Positions 1-6,031 of a DNA stretch of 12,362 nt are shown one piece after another (positions within the stretch are counted from its first letter, which is position 1; every line of letters starts with the position of its first letter). A program made the position numbers and the translations under genes. Location: NCBI GenBank assembly GCA_030916795.1, contig JAUPVZ010000035.1, forward strand, positions 1 to 12,362, given 5' to 3'. A model generated the notes under the pieces. It saw only the letters and a program-made list of their open reading frames with translations. It ran no database searches and had not been told where the DNA came from. Source of the stretch: Patescibacteria group bacterium (GTDB lineage Bacteria > Patescibacteriota > Minisyncoccia > Phycocordibacterales > XYD1-FULL-46-19).

Positions 1-1
1 C

Positions 2-319
2 TTGCGGACCCAAATCAATAAGCTGAGTCTAGCCGAGGGGGCATGGGTGGTAACCTTTACTTCAACCGAAGATAAAAGTCGCCCAAACCTAATTATTGGC
101 GCTCAATATTTTAGTGCCGGAAACTACCAGAACATTTCTTCCTACCTAGCTGAAGGGTTGGTGGCGGGAGAAAAATATTTTGTCGCCCTGTACCAGGATG
201 ATGCCGACAAAACATCAACAGTGCACAACTTTGACAGCACCAAAGACAAGCCATTTACTAAAAATGGTTACTGGGTGATGGATTCATTTGACGTGCTACC
301 GGTAGGAGCGCGTGGTTAG
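2..319 (+). CDS. 3' part of a DUF7282-like small extracytoplasmic protein (5' truncated)
   Basis: The reading frame is open from the window edge to a TAG at 317-319, so the true start and any signal peptide lie upstream. The visible 105 residues have the layout I associate with the DUF7282 beta-sandwich domain of archaeal and CPR surface proteins. An early 'GAWVVTFTS' strand is followed by an 'IIGAQYFSAGNYQNI' segment, a 'VALYQDDAD' strand, a histidine-aspartate stretch ('VHNFDSTKDKPF') and a terminal 'SFDVLP' strand. There is no catalytic motif. The family has no known enzymatic role; an extracellular or envelope location is inferred from family habit only. It ends 46 bases before grpE, which has its own promoter-like box, so co-transcription is uncertain. 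The family call rests on pattern memory and not on an alignment. Confidence 0.6.
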   Translation: MRTQINKLSLAEGAWVVTFTSTEDKSRPNLIIGAQYFSAGNYQNISSYLAEGLVAGEKYFVALYQDDADKTSTVHNFDSTKDKPFTKNGYWVMDSFDVLPVGARG

Positions 320-327
320 GAAAAGTA

Positions 328-355
328 TTGGCTGGTTTGCCCTTTAGCAAATAAT
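328..355 (+). promoter_or_regulatory. Putative grpE promoter
   Basis: A TTGGCT box at 328-333 is separated by 16 bases from an AATAAT box at 350-355. The -10 box ends 7 bases before the GTG and 10 bases before the ATG, so the transcript would be leaderless or nearly so. A short dyad, TTTGC at 336-340 and GCAAA at 347-351, sits between and on the boxes. No CIRCE element (TTAGCACTC-N9-GAGTGCTAA) is visible, so HrcA control is not supported here. Confidence 0.4.
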
Positions 356-365
356 TTTTGTTGTG

Positions 366-929
366 ATGATAAAAAAGAAAACAACCACTGACCATAACGA
401 AGATGAATTTGTCTTTGAGGACGAGACAGACCTAGACGATGTAAATAAAAAAATAAAAAAACTACGTTTACAACTAGTAGAAACAGAAAAAGAAAAAATG
501 GCCAATCTAGAGGGTTGGCAACGAGCCAAGGCCGACTATTCCAACCTAAAGACCAATACTGAGAGAGACCGTCAGAATCTGGTGCAGGTTATAAAGGCCG
601 GGCTAATTGATGATTTTATTCCACTCGCAGACAGTTTTGAGATGGCGATGGCCAACAAAGAAACATGGGAGGCGGTACCAGAGAATTGGCGCAAAGGGAT
701 AGAATATATCTATAGTCAGTTGGGAAATATTTTAACCGGTTATGGCGTAGAAACCATTGACCCACTGGGAAAAGATTTTAACCCTGTAGAACACGAGTCA
801 ACTGGTCTTATCCATACCGCCAAGCCCCAAGAAGATCATCGTGTTTTGCAGGTAGTAAAAAGGGGCTACAAATTGGGAGAAAAGATTATTCGTCCTGCGC
901 AGGTCAAGATTGGCGAATATCAAGAATAA
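366..929 (+). CDS. grpE: GrpE, nucleotide exchange factor of DnaK
   Basis: This is the co-chaperone that releases ADP from DnaK in the cytoplasm and resets the chaperone cycle. The protein is 187 residues, normal for the family. An acidic, disordered start ('EDEFVFEDETDLDD') leads into a long Lys/Glu coiled coil (about residues 20-65) containing 'NLEGWQRAKADYSNLK', which matches the GrpE 'aDfeNyrkR' region. Next comes 'IDDFIPLADSFEMAM', the helical dimer segment, and then the carboxy-terminal beta domain with 'FNPVEHESTG' and 'VVKRGYKLGEKIIRPAQVKIG', the family signature. I chose the ATG at 366; a GTG lies directly before it at 363 and cannot be excluded. There is no Shine-Dalgarno site. It is the first gene of a grpE-dnaK-dnaJ cluster, with 49 bases to dnaK. 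Confidence 0.95.
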   Translation: MIKKKTTTDHNEDEFVFEDETDLDDVNKKIKKLRLQLVETEKEKMANLEGWQRAKADYSNLKTNTERDRQNLVQVIKAGLIDDFIPLADSFEMAMANKETWEAVPENWRKGIEYIYSQLGNILTGYGVETIDPLGKDFNPVEHESTGLIHTAKPQEDHRVLQVVKRGYKLGEKIIRPAQVKIGEYQE

Positions 930-932
930 ATA

Positions 933-941
933 TGTTAAAAT
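933..941 (+). promoter_or_regulatory. Possible extended -10 upstream of dnaK
   Basis: TGTTAAAAT at 933-941 fits an extended -10 (TGnTAnAAT). It would start transcription near 948 and leave a leader of about 31 bases, with no SD site in it. A weaker, closer box, TAATCA at 964-969, would give a leaderless message like those of other genes here. No good -35 is visible for either. Confidence 0.3.
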
Positions 942-978
942 TTAGTACACTTATTACTTAATCTAATCAAAATACGCT

Positions 979-2865
979 ATGGCAAAAATACTAGGCATTG
1001 ATCTGGGGACTACCAACTCCGCAATGGCGTACGTAGAGGGTGGCCAACCAAAAATTATTGAAAACAGCGAAGGGGCGCGTACCACTCCTTCGATAGTGGC
1101 TCAATCAAAAACCGGCGAAAGACTGGCTGGTCTCTTGGCTAAACGTCAGGCGGTAACTAACCCCCAAAACACTATTTATGGTGTGAAGCGTTTGATGGGC
1201 CACAAATTTGAAGACCCCCATGTGCAGAAGGACAAAGATTTGGTTTCCTATACTATCGAACGGTCAGACGACGGCGGGGTAAAAGTGGGCATGGGTGACA
1301 AAAAGTATCGCCCCGAGGAGGTGTCGGCGATGATTTTGGCCAAGCTAAAACGTGACGCCGAAGCTCACCTAGGGGAAAAAATTGAAGAAGCGGTTATTAC
1401 TGTGCCGGCTTATTTTGACGATTCCCAACGAAAGGCCACCAAAGATGCTGGTGAAATTGCGGGCTTTAAGGTGCGCCGAATAATCAATGAACCAACCGCC
1501 GCGGCTCTTGCCTATGGTTTGAACAAGAAAAAGGATGAGAAGGTCGTGGTCTACGACTTTGGGGGCGGAACCTTTGATGTATCGGTGCTTGATATCACTG
1601 GAGCCGACGGGGAACAATCGATTGAGGTAAAATCGACTGACGGTGATTCACATATGGGTGGAGAAGATATCGACCAAAAAATTATTGAATGGTTACTCAA
1701 GGAATTTAAAACCGAGACTGGCCTAGATATCTCTAAAGACCAGTTGGCCCTACAACGACTAAAAGAGGCGGCCGAAAAAGCCAAACATGAACTATCAAGT
1801 GCCATTGATTCCGAAATTAATATTCCTTTTATTACGTCCGATGTTTCTGGTCCCCAACATTTGGTCAAAAAACTTACTCGGGCCAAGCTGGAAGAACTGG
1901 CTGATGAGTTTATCAAAAAATCAATTGAAATTACAAGGAGAGCAGTGCAAGTTTCTGGCTACCAATTAGGAGATATTAATGAAATCATTTTAGTAGGTGG
2001 TCAGACCCGTATGCCGGGTATCCAGGACGCGGTTAAAAACCTCTTTGGCAAAGAGCCCAATCGTTCGATCAACCCCGACGAAGTGGTGGCTATTGGAGCA
2101 GCTATTCAGGGGGGTATTTTCCAAGGTGATGTAAAGGATGTGTTGTTGCTAGATGTTACACCTTTGTCCCTTGGTATCGAAACTTTAGGTGGGGTAGCTA
2201 CTAAACTAATTGATCGCAATACCACTATCCCAACGTCTCGTAGTCAAACCTTTTCGACTGCCGCCGACAATCAAACATCGGTAGAAATTCATATTGTCCA
2301 AGGCGAACGCGAAATGGCCGCCGACAACAAAACTCTTGGTCGGTTTATTCTCGACGGTATACCACCGTCTCAAAGAGGGTTACCTCAAATAGAGGTGAGC
2401 TTTGATATTGATGCCAATGGTATATTGTCCGTGAAAGCCAAAGACAAAACTTCTGGCAAGGAACAATCTATCCGCATCGAGGCCCAATCAAGTTTATCTA
2501 AAGAAGATATCGAGAAAATGAAAGCCGAGGCCGAAACTCATGCCACCGAAGACAAACAGAAACGGGAGTTAGTAGATACTAAAAATACCGCTGAACAAAT
2601 GATCTATACGGCCGAAAAATCTTTGGCCGATGCAGGTGATAAAATTAGTGCTGAAATCAAAACCGAAGTGGAAGACAAAGTAAAAGCTGTCAAAGAAGCC
2701 AAAGATAAAGATGATTTGGAGGCCATTAAAAAATCTACCAGTGAGCTATCCACAGCGATGATGAAGATTGGCGAGGCGATGTCAAAAGCCACCACGCCAG
2801 AGCAACCAACCGAAAATAAGGAGGGTGAGGTAAGAGAAGCTGAGACGGACGAGAAGAAAGATTAG
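979..2865 (+). CDS. dnaK: DnaK, Hsp70 chaperone
   Basis: ATP-dependent chaperone that binds exposed hydrophobic segments of unfolded proteins in the cytosol, driven by DnaJ (ATPase stimulation) and GrpE (nucleotide exchange). The length of 628 residues is typical. The nucleotide-binding domain shows the phosphate-1 loop 'GIDLGTTNS' (residues 6-14), '[12 protein letters not shown]' (about 168-177) and the phosphate-2 loop '[10 protein letters not shown]' (193-202). The conserved interdomain linker 'DVLLLDVTP' is at 387-395 and runs into '[10 protein letters not shown]' of the substrate-binding domain. The helical lid ends in a Lys/Glu-rich tail finishing EKKD, a variant of the common acidic EEVD-like end. 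All key motifs are intact. There is no SD before the ATG. dnaJ follows after 23 bases. Confidence 0.98.
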   Translation: MAKILGIDLGTTNSAMAYVEGGQPKIIENSEGARTTPSIVAQSKTGERLAGLLAKRQAVTNPQNTIYGVKRLMGHKFEDPHVQKDKDLVSYTIERSDDGGVKVGMGDKKYRPEEVSAMILAKLKRDAEAHLGEKIEEAVITVPAYFDDSQRKATKDAGEIAGFKVRRIINEPTAAALAYGLNKKKDEKVVVYDFGGGTFDVSVLDITGADGEQSIEVKSTDGDSHMGGEDIDQKIIEWLLKEFKTETGLDISKDQLALQRLKEAAEKAKHELSSAIDSEINIPFITSDVSGPQHLVKKLTRAKLEELADEFIKKSIEITRRAVQVSGYQLGDINEIILVGGQTRMPGIQDAVKNLFGKEPNRSINPDEVVAIGAAIQGGIFQGDVKDVLLLDVTPLSLGIETLGGVATKLIDRNTTIPTSRSQTFSTAADNQTSVEIHIVQGEREMAADNKTLGRFILDGIPPSQRGLPQIEVSFDIDANGILSVKAKDKTSGKEQSIRIEAQSSLSKEDIEKMKAEAETHATEDKQKRELVDTKNTAEQMIYTAEKSLADAGDKISAEIKTEVEDKVKAVKEAKDKDDLEAIKKSTSELSTAMMKIGEAMSKATTPEQPTENKEGEVREAETDEKKD

Positions 2866-2874
2866 AAAATCCAG

Positions 2875-2880
2875 TATTAT
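2875..2880 (+). promoter_or_regulatory. Putative -10 box for dnaJ (leaderless type)
   Basis: TATTAT at 2875-2880 ends 8 bases before the dnaJ ATG, in the 23-base dnaK-dnaJ gap. A start at the usual distance would fall at or just before the ATG. There is no clear -35 in the dnaK 3' end, so it may only supplement read-through from dnaK. Confidence 0.35.
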
Positions 2881-2888
2881 TTTCATTT

Positions 2889-3974
2889 ATGGCTAAAAAC
2901 TATTACGAAATTTTAGGTGTCGACAAGAAAGCCTCGAAAGAGGATATCAAAAAACAGTTTCGTAAATTGGCCCACAAGTATCACCCCGACAAACAAGGTG
3001 GGGACGAAGCCAAGTTTAAAGAGATTAGCGAGGCCTACCAAACATTGTCGGACGACAAAAAACGCTCTGAGTATGATATGTACGGCCGAGCTTTTGCTGG
3101 TGGGGGCAACCCGGGAGCGGGCCAGGGTGGCTTTTCGGGTTTTGGGGCCGAGGGTTTTGATTTTTCCAACTTTGCCGGTGGCCAAGGGTTTGAGTTTGAC
3201 CTCGGGGACATTTTTGGAGATATTTTTGGCGGCAATCGTGGCCGACAAAAGCGGGGCCGAGATATTTCGGTGGATATCCAGATATCTTTTGTAGAGTCTA
3301 TTTTTGGCGTCGAAAGAAAAATATTAATAAACAAAGTAGGGACTTGTGAAAATTGTTCCGGCTCAGGCGGGGAAAAGGGGTCCAAGCTGAAAACCTGTGC
3401 TACTTGCAATGGTAAAGGCAAAATTCACGAGACCAGGCGGTCTTTCTTAGGTGCAGTGTCAGTTAACAAAATCTGTGACTCTTGTCATGGCAAAGGCGAG
3501 ATGCCCGAGCAAATTTGCAATATATGTAAAGGTGATGGTGTACGCAAGAAAAGTGAAGAAATTCAAATCCAAGTCCCAGCTGGTATTGAGTCGGGCGAGA
3601 TGATCCGTATGTCTGGTCGGGGAGAGGCTGTGCCAGGTGGCCAGACAGGCGACCTATATATCAAGGTCTATGTTGAGGCCCATAAAAATTGGCGTCGTGA
3701 GGGCAGTGATTTGCGAATGGATCTAAATGTCAAATTAACCGATGCTTTGTTGGGTGCCGACTATAATATTAAAACAATCGAAGGGGATAATTTAAAAATC
3801 AAAATCCCGGCCGGTATTTCTTTTGGCGAAATTTTGCGGGTCAAAGAGAAGGGGGTACCGATCGACAATAAACATCGGGGCAATTTACTTATCCGCGTGG
3901 TTATAAACACCCCGCAAAAGCTCACTAAAAAGGCCCAGAAATTGATAGAAGATCTGAAAGAAGAGGGGGTGTAG
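2889..3974 (+). CDS. dnaJ: DnaJ, Hsp40 co-chaperone (type I)
   Basis: It delivers unfolded substrates to DnaK and stimulates its ATPase. The protein has 361 residues and all parts of a class A J-protein. The J domain (about 1-68) carries the catalytic HPD in 'YHPDKQGG' (residues 32-34). A Gly/Phe-rich linker (about 73-120, '[18 protein letters not shown]') follows. Then come four intact CxxCxGxG zinc motifs between residues 153 and 217: [24 protein letters not shown] and CNICKGDG. The carboxy-terminal substrate-binding beta domains end in '[10 protein letters not shown]'. It is the last gene of the chaperone cluster. No terminator with a U-tract follows directly; a 19-bp inverted repeat begins 6 bases after the stop. 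Confidence 0.97.
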   Translation: MAKNYYEILGVDKKASKEDIKKQFRKLAHKYHPDKQGGDEAKFKEISEAYQTLSDDKKRSEYDMYGRAFAGGGNPGAGQGGFSGFGAEGFDFSNFAGGQGFEFDLGDIFGDIFGGNRGRQKRGRDISVDIQISFVESIFGVERKILINKVGTCENCSGSGGEKGSKLKTCATCNGKGKIHETRRSFLGAVSVNKICDSCHGKGEMPEQICNICKGDGVRKKSEEIQIQVPAGIESGEMIRMSGRGEAVPGGQTGDLYIKVYVEAHKNWRREGSDLRMDLNVKLTDALLGADYNIKTIEGDNLKIKIPAGISFGEILRVKEKGVPIDNKHRGNLLIRVVINTPQKLTKKAQKLIEDLKEEGV

Positions 3975-3980
3975 TATTTA

Positions 3981-4105
3981 CAAATTTGGTTTTTAGAACC
4001 ATTCGTCGGTTTCCAACGACCTCCTCATTCGGCTTCGAAAAATTTTCTCCTTTCAGTCGAACCAAGCAAATTTTTCTGCAGATGTTCTAAAAACCAAATT
4101 TGCTT
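3981..4105 (+). repeat. Long inverted-repeat (hairpin) element after dnaJ
   Basis: Bases 3981-3999 and 4084-4102 are a perfect 19-bp inverted repeat (left arm begins CAAATTTGG, ends TTTTAGAAC). The 84 bases between are themselves structured. GTCG/CGAC at 4005-4008 and 4017-4020 form a small hairpin, flanked by the direct repeat CATTCG at 4000-4005 and 4026-4031. GG-C-TTCGA at 4031-4038 pairs with TCGAACC at 4057-4063. A second perfect repeat, AAGCAAATTT at 4064-4073 with AAATTTGCTT at 4096-4105, competes with the 19-bp arm for the same right-hand bases. No U-tract follows on the plus strand, so it is not a classic terminator for dnaJ. It could be a small non-autonomous mobile element with terminal inverted repeats, a REP-like dispersed repeat, or a structured 3' UTR. 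No clear target-site duplication is seen. Confidence 0.6.
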
Positions 4106-4116
4106 AATTTATAAAT

Positions 4117-4138
4117 AACAGAATCCCTAAAGTCTGTT
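4117..4138 (+). promoter_or_regulatory. Operator-like dyad just upstream of a -35 box
   Basis: AACAGA at 4117-4122 and TCTGTT at 4133-4138 form a perfect 6+6 dyad with a 10-base spacer. It ends 3 bases before the TTGACA at 4142. The size and position would suit a helix-turn-helix regulator, but such a short dyad in AT-rich DNA can arise by chance. Confidence 0.25.
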
Positions 4139-4141
4139 CAT

Positions 4142-4169
4142 TTGACATAAAATTTGGGTATGGTATAGA
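4142..4169 (+). promoter_or_regulatory. Strong promoter for the leader region before the GNAT gene
   Basis: Perfect TTGACA at 4142-4147, 16-base spacer, then TATAGA at 4164-4169. Transcription would start around 4176. Between the terminator (ending about 4340) and the GNAT ATG at 4374 I see no other -10, so this is the likely promoter for that gene as well. Confidence 0.6.
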
Positions 4170-4175
4170 TAAAAT

Positions 4176-4277
4176 ATGCAACAGTTTTATCACAGCATGA
4201 TTAAGAATTTTGCGACCGTCGTCCGTGACGGCGCCTTTTGCCTTTCTTCTAGCTGTGATAGCTCTACCACCTCGTAA
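4176..4277 (+). CDS. Possible 33-residue leader peptide ORF
   Basis: An ATG at 4176 begins 7 bases after the TATAGA box and runs 33 codons to TAA at 4275-4277. The -10 to start distance is the same as for the leaderless genes in this window. The peptide is Ser/Thr/Cys-rich near its end ('FCLSSSCDSSTTS') and matches nothing I recognise. A strong intrinsic terminator lies 24 bases after its stop, followed by the GNAT gene. Two roles are possible: a sensor peptide for transcription attenuation, or no coding role at all, because the same stretch folds (TATCACAGC at 4188-4196 pairs perfectly with GCTGTGATA at 4252-4260; CCGTC and GACGG lie between). Confidence 0.3.
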   Translation: MQQFYHSMIKNFATVVRDGAFCLSSSCDSSTTS

Positions 4278-4301
4278 TTTAAACACTTACCAACTCTAGA
4301 G

Positions 4302-4340
4302 ACACCCCAGCTGGACGAAAGCACCAGTGGGGTGTTTTTG
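4302..4340 (+). terminator. Intrinsic terminator / possible attenuator before the GNAT gene
   Basis: ACACCCCA at 4302-4309 pairs with TGGGGTGT at 4328-4335. CTGG (4311-4314) pairs with CCAG (4324-4327) above a single bulged G, and the loop is 9 bases. A T-run ending at 4339 follows. AAACAC at 4281-4286 could instead pair with GTGTTT at 4332-4337, a weak candidate antiterminator lying just after the small ORF stop. The terminator stands between the only visible promoter and the GNAT start codon. Confidence 0.7.
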
Positions 4341-4373
4341 GGTCAGTCTTAGGTCTTTGATAGGAGATGTGTC

Positions 4374-4922
4374 ATGGAAAGAATAGTGTGTCTGGCAGGC
4401 AAAATAGTATCTCTGGGGCTTCTGGTTATTGAGGACGTGGAAATCCTCACTCGCTGGATAAACCAAGAGGAGATGAGGGAATATCTCTCCACCTACCTGC
4501 CAATGTATGCGAGCCAAGAGAAAGAGTGGATCGAAAAGTTACCAAGCCGAATGCCAAATGATTTTGTCTTCGGAATCATCGATAACGAGACAAAAACATT
4601 ACTAGGCAACATCGGACTTCATCGGGTAAAGCAAAAGGACGGCCTAGCCCACGCTGGCATATTTATTGGCGATAGGCAGAACCGCAAAAAAGGGGTAGCG
4701 ACCGAGGCGGGCCAACTCCTCTTGAAGTATGCCTTCGGCACCTTGAACCTTCGCAAGGTCGTACACGAAGCTTTCGCTCACAACAAGGCAAGTATCGCCC
4801 TGGGTAAAAAGTTGGGAGCCAAACAAGAAGGGGTGATGAAAAGTCACCTCTTCATCAACGGTCGCTACGTCGACGTGGTGATCATGTCTTACTTCCGACC
4901 TGGTTGCGAACCGAAGGACTAG
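4374..4922 (+). CDS. GNAT-family N-acetyltransferase, RimJ/RimL type
   Basis: Transfers an acetyl group from acetyl-CoA to an amine; the acceptor cannot be read from sequence. The 182 residues fit the Acetyltransf_3 (RimJ/RimL, SpeG-like) layout. An amino-terminal 'IEDVEILTRWIN' region is followed by 'FGIIDNETKTLLGNIGLH' strands. The acetyl-CoA loop is 'RQNRKKGVATEA', with the R-x-x-G-x-A signature at 104-109. The carboxy part 'HNKASIALGKKLGAKQEG' and 'NGRYVDVVIMSYF' is typical of the group. The ATG has a clear SD, AGGAG at 4362-4366, 7 bases upstream, unlike most genes here. It lies behind a leader with its own terminator, which suggests controlled read-through. Possible substrates include ribosomal protein N-termini, polyamines or an antibiotic; none is supported over the others. 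Confidence 0.85.
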   Translation: MERIVCLAGKIVSLGLLVIEDVEILTRWINQEEMREYLSTYLPMYASQEKEWIEKLPSRMPNDFVFGIIDNETKTLLGNIGLHRVKQKDGLAHAGIFIGDRQNRKKGVATEAGQLLLKYAFGTLNLRKVVHEAFAHNKASIALGKKLGAKQEGVMKSHLFINGRYVDVVIMSYFRPGCEPKD

Positions 4923-4937
4923 AAGGCCATCTCGGGC

Positions 4938-4967
4938 AGGTTATAGTTCTAACCACTGGTAACTATG
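4938..4967 (+). other. Competing small hairpins in the GNAT 3' UTR
   Basis: GGTTA/TAACC and ATAGTT/AACTAT overlap within this stretch and cannot form at the same time. The second form also allows ACC/GGT stacking inside it. They sit directly before the terminator. This may be simple 3' UTR structure; no function is claimed. Confidence 0.25.
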
Positions 4968-5006
4968 AGCCGCTTAATCCCAGCAGGGAAAGGGCGGCTT
5001 TTTTTG
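4968..5006 (+). terminator. Intrinsic terminator after the GNAT gene
   Basis: AGCCGC at 4968-4973, extended by TT, pairs with the segment ending in GCGGCT at 4994-4999. A further CCC/GGG pairing closes an AGCA loop, and a run of T follows to 5005. It ends the GNAT unit and insulates it from trpS. Confidence 0.8.
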
Positions 5007-5021
5007 TTTTAAAATTCAGGG

Positions 5022-5027
5022 TATAAT
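5022..5027 (+). promoter_or_regulatory. trpS -10 box (leaderless type)
   Basis: Perfect TATAAT at 5022-5027 ends 9 bases before the trpS ATG. The predicted start of transcription is only a few bases before the codon, with no room for an SD site. The -35 region falls on the T-tract of the preceding terminator, so it is weak. Confidence 0.6.
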
Positions 5028-5036
5028 CTAAAAACT

Positions 5037-6011
5037 ATGTCTACTAAAAAAATCCTCCTATCCGGTATCAAGCCAACTGGTCGCCCTCATATCGCCAATT
5101 ATTTTGGAGCCATGCGCCAGTTTGTCGAGCTCCAAGACGCCCACGACAGCTTCTATATGATTGCCAACTACCATGGGCTAAATACTATTCAAAATGGCCC
5201 AGAAATGGCCGATTTGACGCTAAATCTGGCTATAGATTACCTAGCTGTCGGTCTAGACCCAGCCAAATCTACTATCTTCAAACAATCAGATGTGCCCGAG
5301 CATGCCGAGCTAGCTTGGATTTTTGACACCATCACTACCATGCCTTACCTAATGCGAGCCCATGCTTTTAAGGATGCCGAGGCCAAAAATAAGGAAATTA
5401 GTGTCGGAACATTTAACTATCCCATGCTCATGGCGGCAGATATCTTGATTTATGACACCGACATTGTGCCAGTCGGCGCCGACCAAAAACAGCATGTCGA
5501 ATATGCCCGCGACACCGCCGAGAAGTTTAACCGCATTTTTGGTGAGACTTTTAAACTACCTGAACCAAAAATTATTGAGGGTGTGGCGGTGGTTCCCGGC
5601 ATCGACGGCCAAAAGATGTCTAAAAGCTATAACAATACTATTCCGCTCTTTGCCGAGGACGATGAGATTCGCTCTTTGTGTATGAAAATTGTCACCGACT
5701 CTAAAACTCCGGCTGAACCAAAAGACCCCGACACCGACAATATTTTTGCTCTACACAAGCTGTTCAGTGCCGACCAACTAGCTGAGATAGAAAGCCGTTA
5801 TCGTGAAGGGGGGATGGGCTATAAAGAATCAAAAGAATTATTGGCCGAAAATATTATCAAATTTATTACTCCACTACGTGAACGACGAAAAGAAATTGCC
5901 GCCGACCCTGACCACGTAAAACAAATTCTGAAAGATGGTGGTGAAAAAGCTCGCGCTCGCGCTATTACCAAAATGACCAAAGTAAAAGAAAAAACCGGGC
6001 TTAGTTTCTGA
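5037..6011 (+). CDS. trpS: Tryptophanyl-tRNA synthetase
   Basis: Class I synthetase that charges tRNA-Trp. It has 324 residues, the usual bacterial size. The HIGH region reads 'PTGRPHIANYFGA' (residues 13-25); the usual form is close to PTGxLHLGNYxGA, so the Gly of HIGN is Ala here. 'DILIYDTDIVPVGADQKQHVEYARD' is the Trp-binding region characteristic of TrpRS ('vPVGeDQkqHlEl.RdiA'). The second signature, 'GQKMSKSYNN', is intact with KMSKS at 193-197. The carboxy-terminal part ('KEIAADPDHVKQILKDGGEKAR') matches the family. It has its own -10 box and follows a terminator, so it starts a new transcription unit. It ends in TGA, 20 bases before the ABC transporter gene. Confidence 0.97.
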   Translation: MSTKKILLSGIKPTGRPHIANYFGAMRQFVELQDAHDSFYMIANYHGLNTIQNGPEMADLTLNLAIDYLAVGLDPAKSTIFKQSDVPEHAELAWIFDTITTMPYLMRAHAFKDAEAKNKEISVGTFNYPMLMAADILIYDTDIVPVGADQKQHVEYARDTAEKFNRIFGETFKLPEPKIIEGVAVVPGIDGQKMSKSYNNTIPLFAEDDEIRSLCMKIVTDSKTPAEPKDPDTDNIFALHKLFSADQLAEIESRYREGGMGYKESKELLAENIIKFITPLRERRKEIAADPDHVKQILKDGGEKARARAITKMTKVKEKTGLSF

Positions 6012-6031
6012 TTATTAATAACACCTAACCA

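Noticed and set aside
336..351. CIRCE/HrcA operator before grpE
   Set aside because: Only a 5+5 dyad with TTTGC/GCAAA is present; the conserved TTAGCACTC-N9-GAGTGCTAA is not.
3035..3421. Long minus-strand ORF opposite dnaJ (proline-rich)
   Set aside because: It is the antisense shadow of the Gly/Phe-rich and zinc-finger coding region; there is no promoter, and a clear gene lies on the other strand.
3981..4105. CRISPR repeat or array
   Set aside because: There is a single inverted-repeat unit, no repeat-spacer periodicity, and no cas genes in the window.
4104..4517. Minus-strand ORFs in the GNAT leader and gene start
   Set aside because: They overlap the promoter, terminator and GNAT coding region, with no SD or promoter of their own.
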